64,000 nucleotides of DNA from Siphlonurus alternatus (GCA_949825025.1 OX463782.1:26686773-26750772), one strand, 5' to 3'; shown: positions 22,455 to 42,068, counted from the stretch's first letter. Notes: generated by a model from the sequence alone, not told the origin. Numbers and translations: made by a program.

Positions 22455-25400
22455 CTAAGTATGCACTATAGTGCTGACAGCTAGGACTATAAGACAGGCT
22501 TCAAAAGCGTGTCGGAGAGCACTAGCTTTAGCTCGGTACACATCAACAAGGCTGCCATCTACAGGGATAAAGGTGAGCTCAGAGGTGGTGGGACAGGGAA
22601 GAGGTAGCTCAGTCCATGTAGCCTTGCCAACACTTTCCTTGGCTACAGAACCACACAGGCAGACAGGGGCATTCTCTAGCCAGGCGTGGTGAGTCACAGA
22701 GTCCCGCAGCACCTCCCAGGGGGCCACGCCAGCCAGCAGACGAGGCACTTGCAGCAGTGCAGTCTCAACCCACCCCAGAGCAGTCTGTATGTCACCCTGG
22801 CAGTAGCTGGTAGACCCTGCATTACCAGCCACAACCTGTAGGCGAAGATAAGTTATTTTGTTAGCAAATTCTACATATCCTTAAAGTTAATGCATTTAAA
22901 CCAGGTGAAAATGAAATTCTGTTCCATTTCTTGTAACAAAATTCAGCAGATTTTTTTTTAATTTGGATAATAGACTAAGTCCTACTTATCTAGTGGGTAA
23001 TCAGACTGTCGAGCTGAGTTTTTTGTTTAGCTTTTGTTCACCGAGCAGAAGTAATTTTTACTTGGGTAGTTCATCTACTTGTGTAACACATAATCACTAA
23101 AATCTATCGGTGCACCAAATTCGTATTCAAACCAAAATACAAAACTTGCCAATTGACAGCCAACCCCCATGAAAAAATTTTACTGCAGAAACTAATAGAA
23201 GGTACCAAATTATACCATTTTCATTATTTTTCAGATTTTTTTGATCCTGTTGTATTTTTAAAAGATTATTGAAAGTACAGAGAGAGGGGTTATAGGACAA
23301 GGACTTAGGGTTAATAAAAGGATAGGACTTAAAAAAGGTACATGGGTTCAAACCTGAACTTTGAATAATTTTTTAGCAATACTTCTTGTCCTCTAAAAAA
23401 TCTGCTAAAATTCAGATTTAACATAATTTGATGCCTTCTATTCATTTCTGAAATTCAAAAATGTTATGTAGGTTGTCCATTTTACCACCACCTAATTTAC
23501 AATAAGTGCGTATTTTTACTCAGGAGAAAACTGTTCAATAGTTGTAAGAAAAAAAATCTAAAAATTACACAAAATAATGAACATCCTCAAGAAGGTATTC
23601 AGGTGCAAGTGCCATACTCACCAAGTGAACACAGTGCTTAAGAGGAAGGTGCAGTGTGCAATGCGAGTCTTACGTCCTCTCTGAGGCGCCATGCCAACCA
23701 GCTCTCCAGGCAGCCAGCACCTGGCACCAGTCGCGGCTGCACCATCAGCTGCGCCAGTCCGCCCAGAGCCTGCCTCACAACCACCTGCAACATGTCCATA
23801 TTAGTTTGTTACAAGCAGTGGCGTAGCCACGGGGGGGGGGGGGGGTTCGGGGTTTAACCCCCCCCCATGAAGATCGAGTAGTGACTGGATATAAGAAGAA
23901 AAGAGGAAAAATTATAGAAATTTGGAAAAAAAAAAGTTAAATAAAAAATTGAAATTTAGGGGTATCAAGTAGGATCTTTTCTTTAAAATAAACAAATTAT
24001 AAGTTAGTTTCTAATTTTAACAGGAAAAAGTGCGACTCATAAATAAATGTTTTATTTCCCTTACAAACTGCATGTGCATATAACTACTATTGTAAAAATT
24101 AAAACGCTCTCACGTGTGCCGCACTTTCATTTAATTGGTTGCTCCACGCGTCCGGTGCAGACAAAATTTAACAAAAATAAGAGAAGCAATTCCCTTTTTA
24201 TTTTTTATTTATTTATTTTTTACAATATCTTAATGATGTGAACTTGGATTATTAAATAAATTTTAAAAATCAAATTCAATTAAATGATTCTATAAAAATA
24301 ATATAAAGTGGTTACATGAATTACTTGATTTAATTAAAATGATTTACTCAAAGCTTTATTTATCATACGCACGTATTCAAAAGAAATTGAAAAATGGGGT
24401 GAAAAAAATATAAAATGTTAAAAAAATTGCATCAGGCCATATATTTTACCCTCTAATATAATAGTATTTTTCCATTATTTTACCCTAAAAAAGGGGCGTG
24501 TCCTTAAAAAAAATCGCGCGAAGCCCCCCAATAGCCCCCCAAACCCCCCAGTGGGCTCTTCTCAATCTTTGTCCTGAAGAACCCCCCCCCCCCCCTTGGG
24601 CAAATCCTGGCTACGCCACTGGTTACAAGCATTATATCAAAGAAGAAAATCACAAAAGAAAACATTAAAATAATATATTAAGGAATAAATAAATTAATAA
24701 ATAAATGGAACCCTATTCTTCAAAGGGTAAAAATAAACTCCCTTTGTAAATAGAAAAATATAACTGAAATAATGCAAGAAAAAATTTATGTTATAGTCCA
24801 AGCTGTACAGATTACAGTACATTTAAACCAATTAGTATTCAAATATCAATAAAGGAGATTGAAAAGAAAAATCTTCAGCAACACTTCCACTCACCTCTGT
24901 TTCATTTGCTGCTTGAGGCTGAGGACTACACAGTAATAGAGTACTGACATCAGCTCCCTGCTTGCTTAGCTGCAGATAAAGCTTGCCATGCTGCCAGGTT
25001 GGGGTGACAGAGTCCAGAGATCCCACACATTCTCGCCACACAGAGGTGGGGGTGTCCATGGGTTGAGCACCGGAAAGCCTCTGCAGACCCTGGGCAAGCT
25101 CCGTGCCGAGACGAGGTAGCACCACGAGGCCTGCTCGGCGCAGACACACTTGGATCTCAGGGTGTACCACCTTCTGGCATGCCAGCAGGTGAACTCCAGT
25201 TGCCAGCAAGTGAGGCACAAGGGATGAGAAGTGGGATACTATTGGATTGAAGTGGCGGAGAGAACTTGATATTCCAAGATGCTGTAACAAAATATACATA
25301 TGTACGTAAATATAATTTATTTTCCACTCTTTTCATGTTTAATTATATTATTATCCAGTGGTATATTTATTGAAGTACTGTATATTATGTATTTATTACA

Positions 25401-26298
25401 GTATTTAAAAAATAAGCAGAAACAATTTTAAATGAAAGAAGAAAAAAAAATGTACTTTACAGAAAAAAATAATTTGGTTAGTTGCAGAAAAATTATTAGA
25501 TACACTGCGTGAGTATGTATTACTATGTAAGTGTATCTACGTATAATATTGTATACTCACATCTGCTTCCTTAGCAGCTAGAGGAAGGTCCGTGAGCATG
25601 CAGGTATAGAGCAGTACTCTCCAAGGGCCTTTGTTGTCACACAGTTGCAGGGTCAAAGGTTCAGCCTCAGGGTATGGGTAGAGGAGACCTTCAAGTAGTT
25701 TGGTGTCTTGTGTTGAAGGTCCAGACTGAGCAGCTACCACCACCCTCCCCAGTCCATCACTCTCTGCTTCAGAACCTACACTTGTCAAGAAACCCTTCAC
25801 TAGCTGAACACCTAAGTGGCGACGATCAAAACTCGAGAGCCCACAACTTGGCTTGGAGCAAAGAATAGTTTCAGTCACTGCCAGTAGATGGCTCACACTG
25901 GTCATTCGAGCTTCTATCGAACCCAGCTCCAGTAAAGCAAGGCAGCGATCACACACAAACTTCAAAGTCTTTTTTGCACTAAATTTATCACTAGTCCAAG
26001 CTTGTTCTATTAAATAACTACTAATTATACCAACATATAAACCATAATCTTGATGTATACAATGTTGTGATTTTATAAAATTTAATATTAAATTAATTAT
26101 GGGGTGATTGAAAGGAAGAGTTTTAATTATTTGGCTTGAAGTAGATGTAACTGTTAGAATTCCTCCACCTGATACTAACATTTTGACTCCACCCTTTGGA
26201 CCAAAACATGACTCGAATAGAAGGCGAAAGCTTTTTAAAATCTCCTGATTCTCAAGAGATGAGGTAGGCTCCTGCCATAGGTTTCTTTGTTTTGCCAT
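22455..26298 (-). CDS. MKKS: McKusick-Kaufman/Bardet-Biedl syndrome 6-like chaperonin (MKKS/BBS6)
   Basis: Exons (coding order) 26298-25561, 25281-24895, 23784-23674 and 22835-22455 are all in phase 0 and encode 538 residues, close to the roughly 570 of the vertebrate protein. The product is a group-II-chaperonin-like protein. In vertebrates it acts in the BBS chaperonin complex that assembles the BBSome at the ciliary base. Visible matches to the family include the N-terminal CFGPKGGVKML turn in place of the CCT phosphate-binding loop, LVSGGGILTVTSTSSQI, the apical segment LLACQKVVHPEIQ and the GLQRLSGAQPMDTPTS region. The third exon (VVVRQALGGLAQL...VPGAGCLESWLAWRL) corresponds to the GGGCTE segment of MKKS. 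The ATPase signature of true chaperonins is absent, as is normal for MKKS. Intron 2 carries no large insert; intron 3 partner sequences include the hAT MITE at 23816-24621. Confidence 0.92.
23816..24621. mobile_element. hAT-type MITE, 8-bp TSD GTTACAAG
   Basis: The 806-bp element has ends CAGTGGCGTAGCC and GGCTACGCCACTG and the perfect 8-bp duplication GTTACAAG at 23808-23815 and 24622-24629. Subterminal G and C homopolymer runs mark both ends. It sits in the intron between MKKS exons 2 and 3 and has no transposase ORF. Confidence 0.92.
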
Positions 26299-26621
26299 TT
26301 TTGTGCCAGTCTGAAATAAATAATATCAGCCTGAGTATAAAGTTTTATTTTGTTTGCTAAGGAAAGGCTTAAAAATTTTAAAACAATTTTTTTTAACAAT
26401 AACAATGAAATAACATTAGTAATACATATTATTATCATTACTAGCAGAATGACCTTCTAGTACTGTTTTTTACATTACAATATTATCAGCTACAGTATCA
26501 CAATATGTAGTGTACACAATTTATAGATTTAATATATACTTTTTTTAATTATTGACTGGTGGCTAATTAAATGAAAGTGCTACTATGTAGCACAACTTTT
26601 TTTAAAAAAAAAAGAACTTTC

Positions 26622-27266
26622 CTAAACAAGTTTACCCAAGTACACAACACGATTATATTTTTTAGATAACTGAGGCCATTGAACAATAATTTCATCTGCA
26701 AACTGATAAAGAATTTTTCCAGTTAATGAAAGTGTATTAACTCTACAAATACTTTCTATAAACACAAGACGAGTTGAAGAAATATAGAAAATATTCATAA
26801 GAAAAGCAAGAACACAAATAGGAATACATGTACCTGGACCATTGCATAGAACAAGAGCAGGTCTGTGACGTAAAATAAGTGGAATACAATACACAATAGA
26901 GAACAATGTGGTTAAGATTGAAGATAGATATGACTGATTTACAGAACGACTTCTAGGGATTTTAAAAACTGCATAATCTGATTGATTTGATTCAGTACTG
27001 TGCACTTTCACTTCACTGGAAGTGTCTGACTGAGCCATGATGTATATGCGAGGAGAATAAAACTTTGGATTTAGCTGCGATGCTAAACGTAACATCTCAC
27101 TTGTATGGCCACCTGAACCAATAATAATGAACGTTTTTGCTGGGCGTTGCTTTTGTAATCTACGATTTCCACGCTTACAAAGTAAAAATATTAATCTAAA
27201 AATTACAAATACACAAAACATAAAAATTAAGTAAAGAAGCATTTTAGCTATGAAAACAGTATGCAT
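26622..27266 (-). CDS. ALG14: ALG14, UDP-GlcNAc transferase membrane subunit
   Basis: Uninterrupted frame; ATG at 27266 gives 214 residues, near the usual 216. ALG14 anchors ALG13 to the cytosolic face of the ER and the pair adds the second GlcNAc to the dolichol-linked oligosaccharide. An N-terminal membrane segment (about residues 8-32) precedes the Rossmann-like domain. The family signatures FIIIGSGGHTSEMLRLA, YIMAQSDTSS, PRSRSVNQS, LVLCNGPGTCIPI and FIESICRVNTLSLTGKILY are all present, ending NRVVYLGKLV. The gene lies 324 bp upstream of the MKKS start on the same strand. An ATG at 27242 is an alternative start. Confidence 0.95.
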   Translation of the reverse strand: MHTVFIAKMLLYLIFMFCVFVIFRLIFLLCKRGNRRLQKQRPAKTFIIIGSGGHTSEMLRLASQLNPKFYSPRIYIMAQSDTSSEVKVHSTESNQSDYAVFKIPRSRSVNQSYLSSILTTLFSIVYCIPLILRHRPALVLCNGPGTCIPICVLAFLMNIFYISSTRLVFIESICRVNTLSLTGKILYQFADEIIVQWPQLSKKYNRVVYLGKLV

Positions 27267-27508
27267 GTTTATGCATACCAAAATATAAACTTTACTAAAT
27301 AAGTATATAATATGAATATGTAGCTTTTACGTGCAATGTATTCACTGAATGTTACTTGGGTTATAACCCATTGAATTTAAAAAAAAAATTACACATTTTG
27401 GACTGGTGTCATCACAATCAAATTAGACAGGAAAATATGCAGATTTGGTCTGCCAGTAGGTTACCTTAAAAATTAACGTTCTAGCTAAGTGTGTAGCCTA
27501 AGTAAGAA

Positions 27509-27908
27509 TTATTCTTCCTTTTCTTCTTTTTTAATCCAAGCCTCCAATTTCTTTTCAATTTTCTCTTCAAGATATCTCGCACCCTAGAAACAGATACACT
27601 TTTATGTAACATATTATATATGCTTACATAAGAGGATAAAATAAGCAAGGAGTGCAAGGAAAACACAATGTTTTAACCATTGAGCTCTATACAAGGCCTT
27701 GTATAGAGCTCAATGGTTTTAACGAACCAAATCGATTACATTTACTCACCTCAATAATGGGTAAATCTTTTTTCTCGTCCTTGCTAATCAATATTTCTAT
27801 ATCTTGAATTCTTAACCAACCCCAATGAAGACCCACTAGTGAGGGGACCATCACAATACTCACTAAATTACGGTTTACAAACTCCCTAAATCTGCCGACT
27901 CGGCTCAT
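27509..27908 (-). CDS. 77-residue small protein, probable single membrane segment
   Basis: Exons 27908-27750 and 27583-27509 join in phase 0 (GTGAGT donor, TTTCTAG acceptor). The N-terminus is basic (MSRVGRFREFVNRN), followed by a hydrophobic stretch (LVSIVMVPSLVGLHWGW, about residues 15-31). The acidic/basic C-terminal helix is coiled-coil-like (ARYLEEKIEKKLEAW...KEE). The pattern fits a small mitochondrial or ER tail protein; I do not recognise the family. It is head-to-head with the aldo-keto reductase and 243 bp upstream of ALG14 on the same strand. Confidence 0.75.
27675..27718. repeat. perfect 44-bp palindrome
   Basis: Two 22-bp arms with no loop, centred at 27696/27697 (CAAGG|CCTTG), lie in the intron of the 77-residue gene. 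Confidence 0.95.
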
Positions 27909-28306
27909 TCTGAAAATTTCACAGCTGTTATTTTTTTCTGTTTCGGATCGTGACTGTCATTTGAAATCTACCGCGAAATGATGCGAGATTCTTCGAAACC
28001 GCACAAATACTGATAGCTGTTATAAATATTATTTTTACTTATATTAAATAATAGGCAAATAAAATTTCGGAAGACCACAACTGAACTGTATGTAATTAAT
28101 AAGAAAACACACATCTTTACTTTCACCTTAAGTCGCAAAAATACATTCAATTTGTGACGTCATTGTACTGTGTGAAGACGCGAGAGCGCGAGCATAATAT
28201 ATAAATAATATTGGCTCGTATCCTATATAACCTCGTTTGAGTTAAAAATAGACTTGATATTTTTTTTTTACACAAGCCAAAATTCTAGACAGGGTAACTT
28301 GTAGAA
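27909..28306. promoter_or_regulatory. 398-bp head-to-head promoter region
   Basis: This interval separates the divergent starts of the 77-residue gene and the aldo-keto reductase. A CRE-like TGACGTCA lies near 28156. A moderately CpG-rich stretch surrounds it (GACGCGAGAGCGCGAGC near 28175). Bidirectional use is inferred from geometry. Confidence 0.5.
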
Positions 28307-31300
28307 ATGGCGACAATAGAGAGTCAAACTATTTTACTATCTTCAGGACAACGTATGCCAATCATAGGATTAGGCACGTGGCAGGTACGCAATAAAAAAA
28401 CATTACTACAAAATATATAAGTTATATATTAAATAGCTCATCGATCCTTTAATCATCACGGAATATAAACTTTGCAACTTGCAGAGCAAAGAGGAGGAGA
28501 CAGAACGAGCTATAGAAGCGGCGCTTGAAGCTGGCTATCGTCACATTGACACCGCTTTTAACTACCATAATGAGGAATTCATAGGTAACGCGTTAAAACG
28601 ATGGATGGAATCTGGACGAGGCGACAGGAGCCAGCTGTTTATTGTGACAAAGGTAAAATTATTACAATAAAAATATATTTCACTTTAATTCATCAAATAT
28701 TATAAATATTAGTTCAGTGCTAATTAAAAGGCATGTTCGTGTATGTTAATATGTTTGCAGCTGCCTCGAGTGGCGATGCGCGCGGGTGACGTTTCGCGCT
28801 ATCTGCAGACCTCACTGCGCCGACTGCAGCTGGACTACCTTGATCTCTATCTGGTGCATCTGCCCTTTGGCTTTGTGCCAGACGCTTCGGGCGAAGAAGC
28901 CATCCTAACCGAGGAAGGAGGGCCGCAACTTGACTTGCAAACAGACCATGTAGCCATCTGGAAGGTGACGGAAACTTATTATTATAATTACATCGCAGCT
29001 AGACTTTGAATTTTTAATTATAAAAATAATAAAAAATATCAATCAAAATATTTATAAATGTAAGTATATATATACGCTATAATTATCGTAAATTGTGACC
29101 ACGTTCTTTTTAAACGCCTTTTTTTTTTTTTATCAGCTATAGCTGTTAAATTTTATAAAACATGCACTATTTGTATAAAAATAGAATAAAATAATTTATA
29201 TTAATAAATATAATTATAATAATTATATGGCATGGATATAACATTTTTATTTTTCATAATTAAAGTAAATTTAATTGCATATACGTTATAAAATAGCTTG
29301 ATAAATATATGATAATTAACAGCTATAAAATAGGCTTTTGTATTTTATTATTCACTTATAATATAAGCAATTTAATTAAGTTATAAAAATTGTAAAATAT
29401 TGTATCCCCTTGAACTAGGCAACTTTTCCTGCATAATTGAAGAGCGGGTTGCATAAATCACATTATAACTGCGCGCAAAAATTCGCAAAAATCAATTTTA
29501 CGTTAAAATTTAAGCTCTATATATTCATATTCTCATTTTCTCGGGAGATACTATATAAAAAAAAATTTAAATTTTTTCTTCCGATGCAGGCGATGGAGGC
29601 TGAGGTCGACGCTGGTCGCACGCGTGCTATCGGAGTATCCAACTTTAATCCCACCCAGCTGACACGCGTGCTGGAGTGTGCACGAATCCGGCCGGTCGTG
29701 CTGCAAGTGGAGGTGCACGCGTTGCACCAGCAGCGGCCGCTCCGGGAGTTCTGCGCGCAAGTCGGTCTGCCCGTCGTCGCGTTCTCGCCGCTCGCATCGC
29801 CCGGCGCGGCCACGCACTTCAGGGACAAATACGGCCATCTCATGTATGTAATTGAAGTTTTTGTATTATAATATTTTTTAATTGTTTTAAATTACTATGG
29901 TATTGATATAACACATTTATTTTCTTATTTGCATGGTATACATATTACACTGCATGCATAATTAAAATAAATTATACTTTTTATTTATATATATGGAACT
30001 AAAAATGAACGTAATATTAATTTGTACGAATGCTTAACTATTTTTCAAAGTAAATACATTAACTAAAATAATTATAAGCATATACGTATCATCACTTTCA
30101 TAATTTTGACCCTGATGTATATATGAAGCCGCACCATTGTAAAACACTGATGCAGTTCCCGGCAGCTGCCAAGCCTGCTGGAGCACGCGGTAGTGACCGG
30201 CATTGCAGGTGCGCACGGCAAGATGCCGGCTCAGGTGCTGCTGCGTCACCTGGTCCAGCAGGGCGTCGGTGTCATCCCCAAGAGTATCACCCCCGCCAGA
30301 ATCCGCGAGAACTTCCAGGTCACTCAATTTAATATTAATTAAGTAAAGGAGAACGACGATTCTTTCAGGTCCCAACTTTTTTCCTCATGCAAATTTTCAA
30401 ATATTGCATAATGAATGTATTAATTGATATATTCTAAAAATATAAGGCTATTTATATTATGTTAAATCTACATATAAAATAAATCTCCAGAGAGATTTAA
30501 TTATAAGATACATATCTGATATCTTGACGCTTTTATTCGATCGGGTCTGAATGTTATTATGCAGCGTCGTCATAATTAATTGAAAAACTAGATCGCGACG
30601 ATAGAAACGTTAATTGGAATCATCAGACCCGGATTCAAGCCACCTGGCTGGCAAAGATACTACATAATATAACATATAACCAATTATTAAAAAAATCTTT
30701 TTGATGAACAAAAGAAAATGTTTGAATAAAGAGAAATAAAATAAATATATATAAATACTACATTTTAAGCTTAAATAAATAATTAAGATTTGAAATTTCT
30801 ATCCAAATTATTTTTTCTTATAATTGTTTTATGAAAATAGCATGTTTTTATTGCTTATGGAGAAATCAATTTCCATTTATAGCGTTCGGGCTAAAAATTT
30901 GAATGTAGATGACTGGAGGCTAGGCAACTTGTTCAGCTTTGAATCAGAGCAGGTTGTATACACTGCAGGGGTAATGACGTCGTAAGGTTCAATAAGTATA
31001 TGAAATTTGAGGAATCTCACTCCTTTCTTTAGTAAATAAGCCCAATACGGTTTTCTGTTAAGACAGCAAAACCCTACTTTTAATTTTTTTTCAGATATTT
31101 GACTTTGAGTTGACGGATCAAGAGATGATGGCACTCAACAGCCTGGACATGCAAGGACAAGGAAGAATATTTGATTTCCTCTTCTTTAAAGGGTAACAAA
31201 GAAATTGGAAATTTAAATTACCTAAAAATATTTATTTATCAAATTTAACCATTAAATTTTTAGTATAAAAATACAATATTAATAATATTTTTAAAACTAG

Positions 31301-31829
31301 TTTAACCTAATTACATTTATTATTAATTAACTAACTGGGATAGTGGAATTGAAATAATTAAAATTACAATTAACGTAATAATAGCATTACTACATTGTAA
31401 TAGAAATGCTTGTACAGACAATCTAAAGACTTAACTTAAAATATTAATATCCTATTGATAACAAGAGTTTGGAATAAATTAAAAATGGGACTTCACATCA
31501 ATCAGTGAATTGTACATCAAATAAACGATACTGAAGGTAAGAAGTCCATAGAGTAAATGCAAAATTGATTGATAATACAGTACATACAATAGCCTTATTA
31601 AACTAAATCAATCCAAAGCAAAATTAAACAAAACTTACATTTTTCTGAGCAGCATGTTGAAAAATATTGGTTCTGTTAGCTTCTTGTAAAAATACTAAAA
31701 AATTTAAAATGTATTTGCAGTTTGGTGCACTTATTTTACAAATTAAAGAGTAATAAATCAACGATTTTGTCATGTTGCAGGGTGGAAACACATCCAGAGT
31801 ATCCATTTCCCGAGCACGCCAAACACTGA
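28307..31829 (+). CDS. aldo-keto reductase (AKR1/AKR2-like), seven exons
   Basis: Exons 28307-28384, 28485-28652, 28761-28964, 29590-29843, 30156-30318, 31095-31192 and 31781-31829 join with consistent phases to 337 residues. Members reduce carbonyls with NADPH in the cytosol. The (beta/alpha)8 signatures are present: MPIIGLGTW, HIDTAFNYHNE (catalytic Asp and Tyr), IVTK (catalytic Lys) and LVHLPFG (active-site His). Also present are TRAIGVSNFN, VEVHALHQQRPL and the NADPH-binding IPKSITPARIRENFQ near the C-terminus. The acceptor for exon 5 is set by frame (ATGCAG before 30156), since the nearer CAG would bring a stop. Exons 3-5 are very CpG-rich compared with the AT-rich introns. Substrate cannot be told; steroid or sugar reductases of this group are possible. 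The stop lies 9 bp from the MCM5 stop on the other strand. Confidence 0.93.
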
Positions 31830-31838
31830 GTGATGTTT

Positions 31839-38858
<7,020 letters not shown>

Positions 38859-39006
38859 ATTCAAAGCTTAATTAGCTTATTAAAAGGTTAGTTCGAATAT
38901 ATGACAAAAATTACAGATATAAGTCTAAATTAACTGATATTACAATTTTTACTCAGCTTCTTGCCTTGCCGTGCAACTCGTGCTTTGTTGGCTTTGTTGA
39001 CCTTGG

Positions 39007-39018
39007 TTTTGGCGGGAA
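39007..39018. promoter_or_regulatory. E2F-type site upstream of MCM5
   Basis: TTTTGGCGGGAA matches the E2F/DP consensus and lies about 150 bp upstream of the MCM5 ATG (on the MCM5 strand, TTCCCGCCAAAA). E2F control of MCM genes is established in animals; its use here is inferred. Confidence 0.65.
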
Positions 39019-40829
39019 TCACATGCAGCGTTGTCAGATTATAAAGCACTCACAATTTTTTTTTCTTATACATACTACTAATTTGTACATTATTAAATTA
39101 AAAAAGTATATTTTGTATTCTTTATGTTCTGATTCTTTTAAAAAAGGTAAAAATATACATATATCCAGAATATTATCTTCCTTGATGAATTAAAGATTTG
39201 GCATATTAGCATTAAGAAGCGCGGGCTGTGGCGGCGCCACTGTCGCAAAAAAGCCGCAAGCCCGCAAGTGCAGGGTGCAGCAACGCCGAAACACGTGTTG
39301 ATGTTTTGCCGAGGCATGTTTGTTGATTCCAAATTATTGACCAAGGTGTTTTGCTACTAATATATTCGTTATCTGATTAACATAACTACAGCTGTAAGTA
39401 AAGACTACAACTTGCCCTTGTGGAATGTTTCTAAATTTTTATCCCTCAGTTGCAGGCTGTGCAGCATTCATGATAATCGGATTGTCCAGGCACCACCACC
39501 TTGGTCCTTGGTTGCGTCGTTGCGTCATGCTGTGAAATTTGGCATCTAGCCACCAAGCGCAGGTCTGTCTCAACATTTTAATCTATGCATATGTATACTC
39601 CTTTTTATTTCAATTCATTATTTGTTCTTGCTAATGACGAACTGATAATTTTTGCTTGTTGAGTTGCATGCATGGGGAAAGCTAAATGCGTTGAGATTTG
39701 CTCATTATGGCGGGGGGCGGGATAATGGCGCTCGCGATATGTATGCATACAGTATATCATGTGTATATCATATATGCAATGCATCTTGGACCAATTTTTT
39801 CTTATGCATGCATTGGCTTGATATTGGCAATCCATTCTAATAACAGACTTAGGATGATACTATGACGTCATTATGTATGCTATACTGATATTAATGTATG
39901 CATACTGTATAATTAGATTAATGGTAAGCACAGTAAGCTGTGACCTCGACGTCACCAACCTTTGTCTTATGCATAATATAATATATAATTATGATACCAT
40001 TTACTTATAAAAAAAAGATTGGGTGCATGTAAGACTTTATACGGAGCAATTTTTTGTTCGCGAATTGTTGATTCGTTACAAAAGTTCTGTTATCCAAATT
40101 TAAAATCACTTATTGTCAAAAAACTTTTACATTTGCCAGTATTAAAATATTATTTGCAACCCCAGCTCAGTTTAAATAACGAGACTCTAAATAATTCGCG
40201 GCACTTTGGGTTCTGATTTTGAAACGGGAAATCTGCGCAGAAACGTAAGTTTATGCGATGGTGTCAAAATCCGCTGATCTTCAGCATACAAATGTCCTCA
40301 AGTTAGAACATGGCGACCAAATTGGCAGGTCAAAGCTTTCATTCTATTTCTATAAGCATACACTTAAGCCATTGCTGGCGGACCATTGAAATAAGCAAAT
40401 AATAACCCGCATCATTGGTGAAACTCTTGCTAACAACTTCTGCATGAACATAGGCATACACTATTATTCAGATCTTAGTTTACATATAGATTTAACTGCG
40501 CGCGGTGTTCGTCTTTTTCTTTATCCCATCCAGACATACGGCTAGACAGTCTCGAAACTAGGCGCCATAGAGTCTACAGGTAATCTAATTGTAGCGTTGT
40601 GGTACTGTATCATAAGATATAATTTGCCAAAGTCAATTAGTCTATAGCTTATCTAGCTATAGAAAGACATGCTTTTGATCAGCAATTTAGAAATCAATTA
40701 GACACCCAACACAACAGGATGCATATGTATACAACAACAACAACCAACAACCACACAAAATATGCATACTGTAGTAAAACTCAATTACCAGTGTACATTA
40801 TAGTATGCATACATTAGAGGCCAATTAAT
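39019..40829. other. spacer upstream of MCM5
   Basis: No supportable gene. A short GC-rich patch at 39217-39300 (GCGCGGGCTGTGGCGGCGCC) could be a promoter or 5' exon of something transcribed rightwards. Short ORFs at 39650-40216 show no family features. Confidence 0.4.
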
Positions 40830-41338
40830 TTTTTTCCAATACATTGGATCTTATGGGAAATTCACGTTTTTCACATACAGATTTCAATACGTGGCATACA
40901 TATGATTTTAAAAATAAATATATCACCGGAATCTGCAGTTCTTGGCCATTTATTATATTGAAAATTTTATTGGAAGATGGTTTCTTTTTTTCAATATAGT
41001 AAATTTAGTATGACACCAAATCAGCCAATTGCATGGGGTAAGATACGTAACTAGGCAAACTCCAGTTTGTTGATTTTAACTGTTGCAATAATAAACAATC
41101 TGAAGCTTGTTTGGTTACATATCTTACCCCATGCAATTGGCTGATTTGGTATTATACTAAATTTACTATATTGAAATAAAGAAACCGTCTTCCAATGCAA
41201 TTTTCAAGATTATAAATGGCCAAGAACTGCAGATTCCGGTGATATATTTATTTTTAAAATGATACGTATGTAATGCATTGAAATCTGTATGTGAAAATCT
41301 TAAATTTCCCATAAGGTCCAATGTGTTGGAAAAAAAAT
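40830..41338. mobile_element. foldback element
   Basis: Inverted arms of about 220 bp (TTCCAATACATTGGATCTTA on the left; its diverged complement at about 41307-41330). The arms are related in sequence to the foldback at 18950. Downstream, TAGTTTTGCAAGTGGTCTAT at about 41402-41421 is the same terminus as in that element, so the true right end may lie there. Confidence 0.7.
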
Positions 41339-42068
41339 ACACATAATCAACAACCAGCAATACCTGGGTGAACGAGTTTGTTTACGTTTTGCTAAAACAT
41401 AGTTTTGCAAGTGGTCTATTGACCCTTTCCAGCAAAAAAAAAAAAAAAAAAAAAAATTATTAACAAAAATAATTACCACGTTTTTTATCAAATTGCTATT
41501 TTAAAGTAAAATGACTCTGTAGGCGCCCAGAGGCTCCATATGGTACACAAACTTCAAATGCCCATGAAAATTTGAATTTGATAGGATTTTTTTTTGTTTG
41601 TTTTTTTTTTTTTTTGTAAATTTGGGTTACATTCACTTAGTTTTATAAGAATTTCATGGTGTCAAGAAAAAAATTCACCAAAAGTTTTTCTGGGCGCTAA
41701 TGGGTTAATGTCATGTACCATTAAGACAAGTCAGCATAACATACATTGTAGTGAATAATTTTTTAAATACTCTTGTAAACATAGTCAATTTCATGCACAT
41801 TATTGTCAAATAAAAAAAGTTTTCAGTCTCTTCTTAAATGCATTTAAATTTCTTTCGCTTTTAATATCACTGGGGAGATAATTATATAAAGCCTAGAATA
41901 GTTTTCACCTATAGTTTGTCCCAAAAATTTATTTTATTTACGTTGCACAGTACATGTGAATGTTCAAGAAATAGTTTAATTTGGTCCTGCATATTTATGT
42001 TTACATTCAAAGTGAGAACTTGAATTTGTTATAATAGGTATACTGTACATATCAACAAAGTTGAGATG
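41339..42068. other. spacer
   Basis: AT-rich sequence with A/T homopolymer runs. A weak minus-strand resemblance to LINE RT C-terminal sequence occurs around 41800-41950, but there is no open frame. No gene called. Confidence 0.4.
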
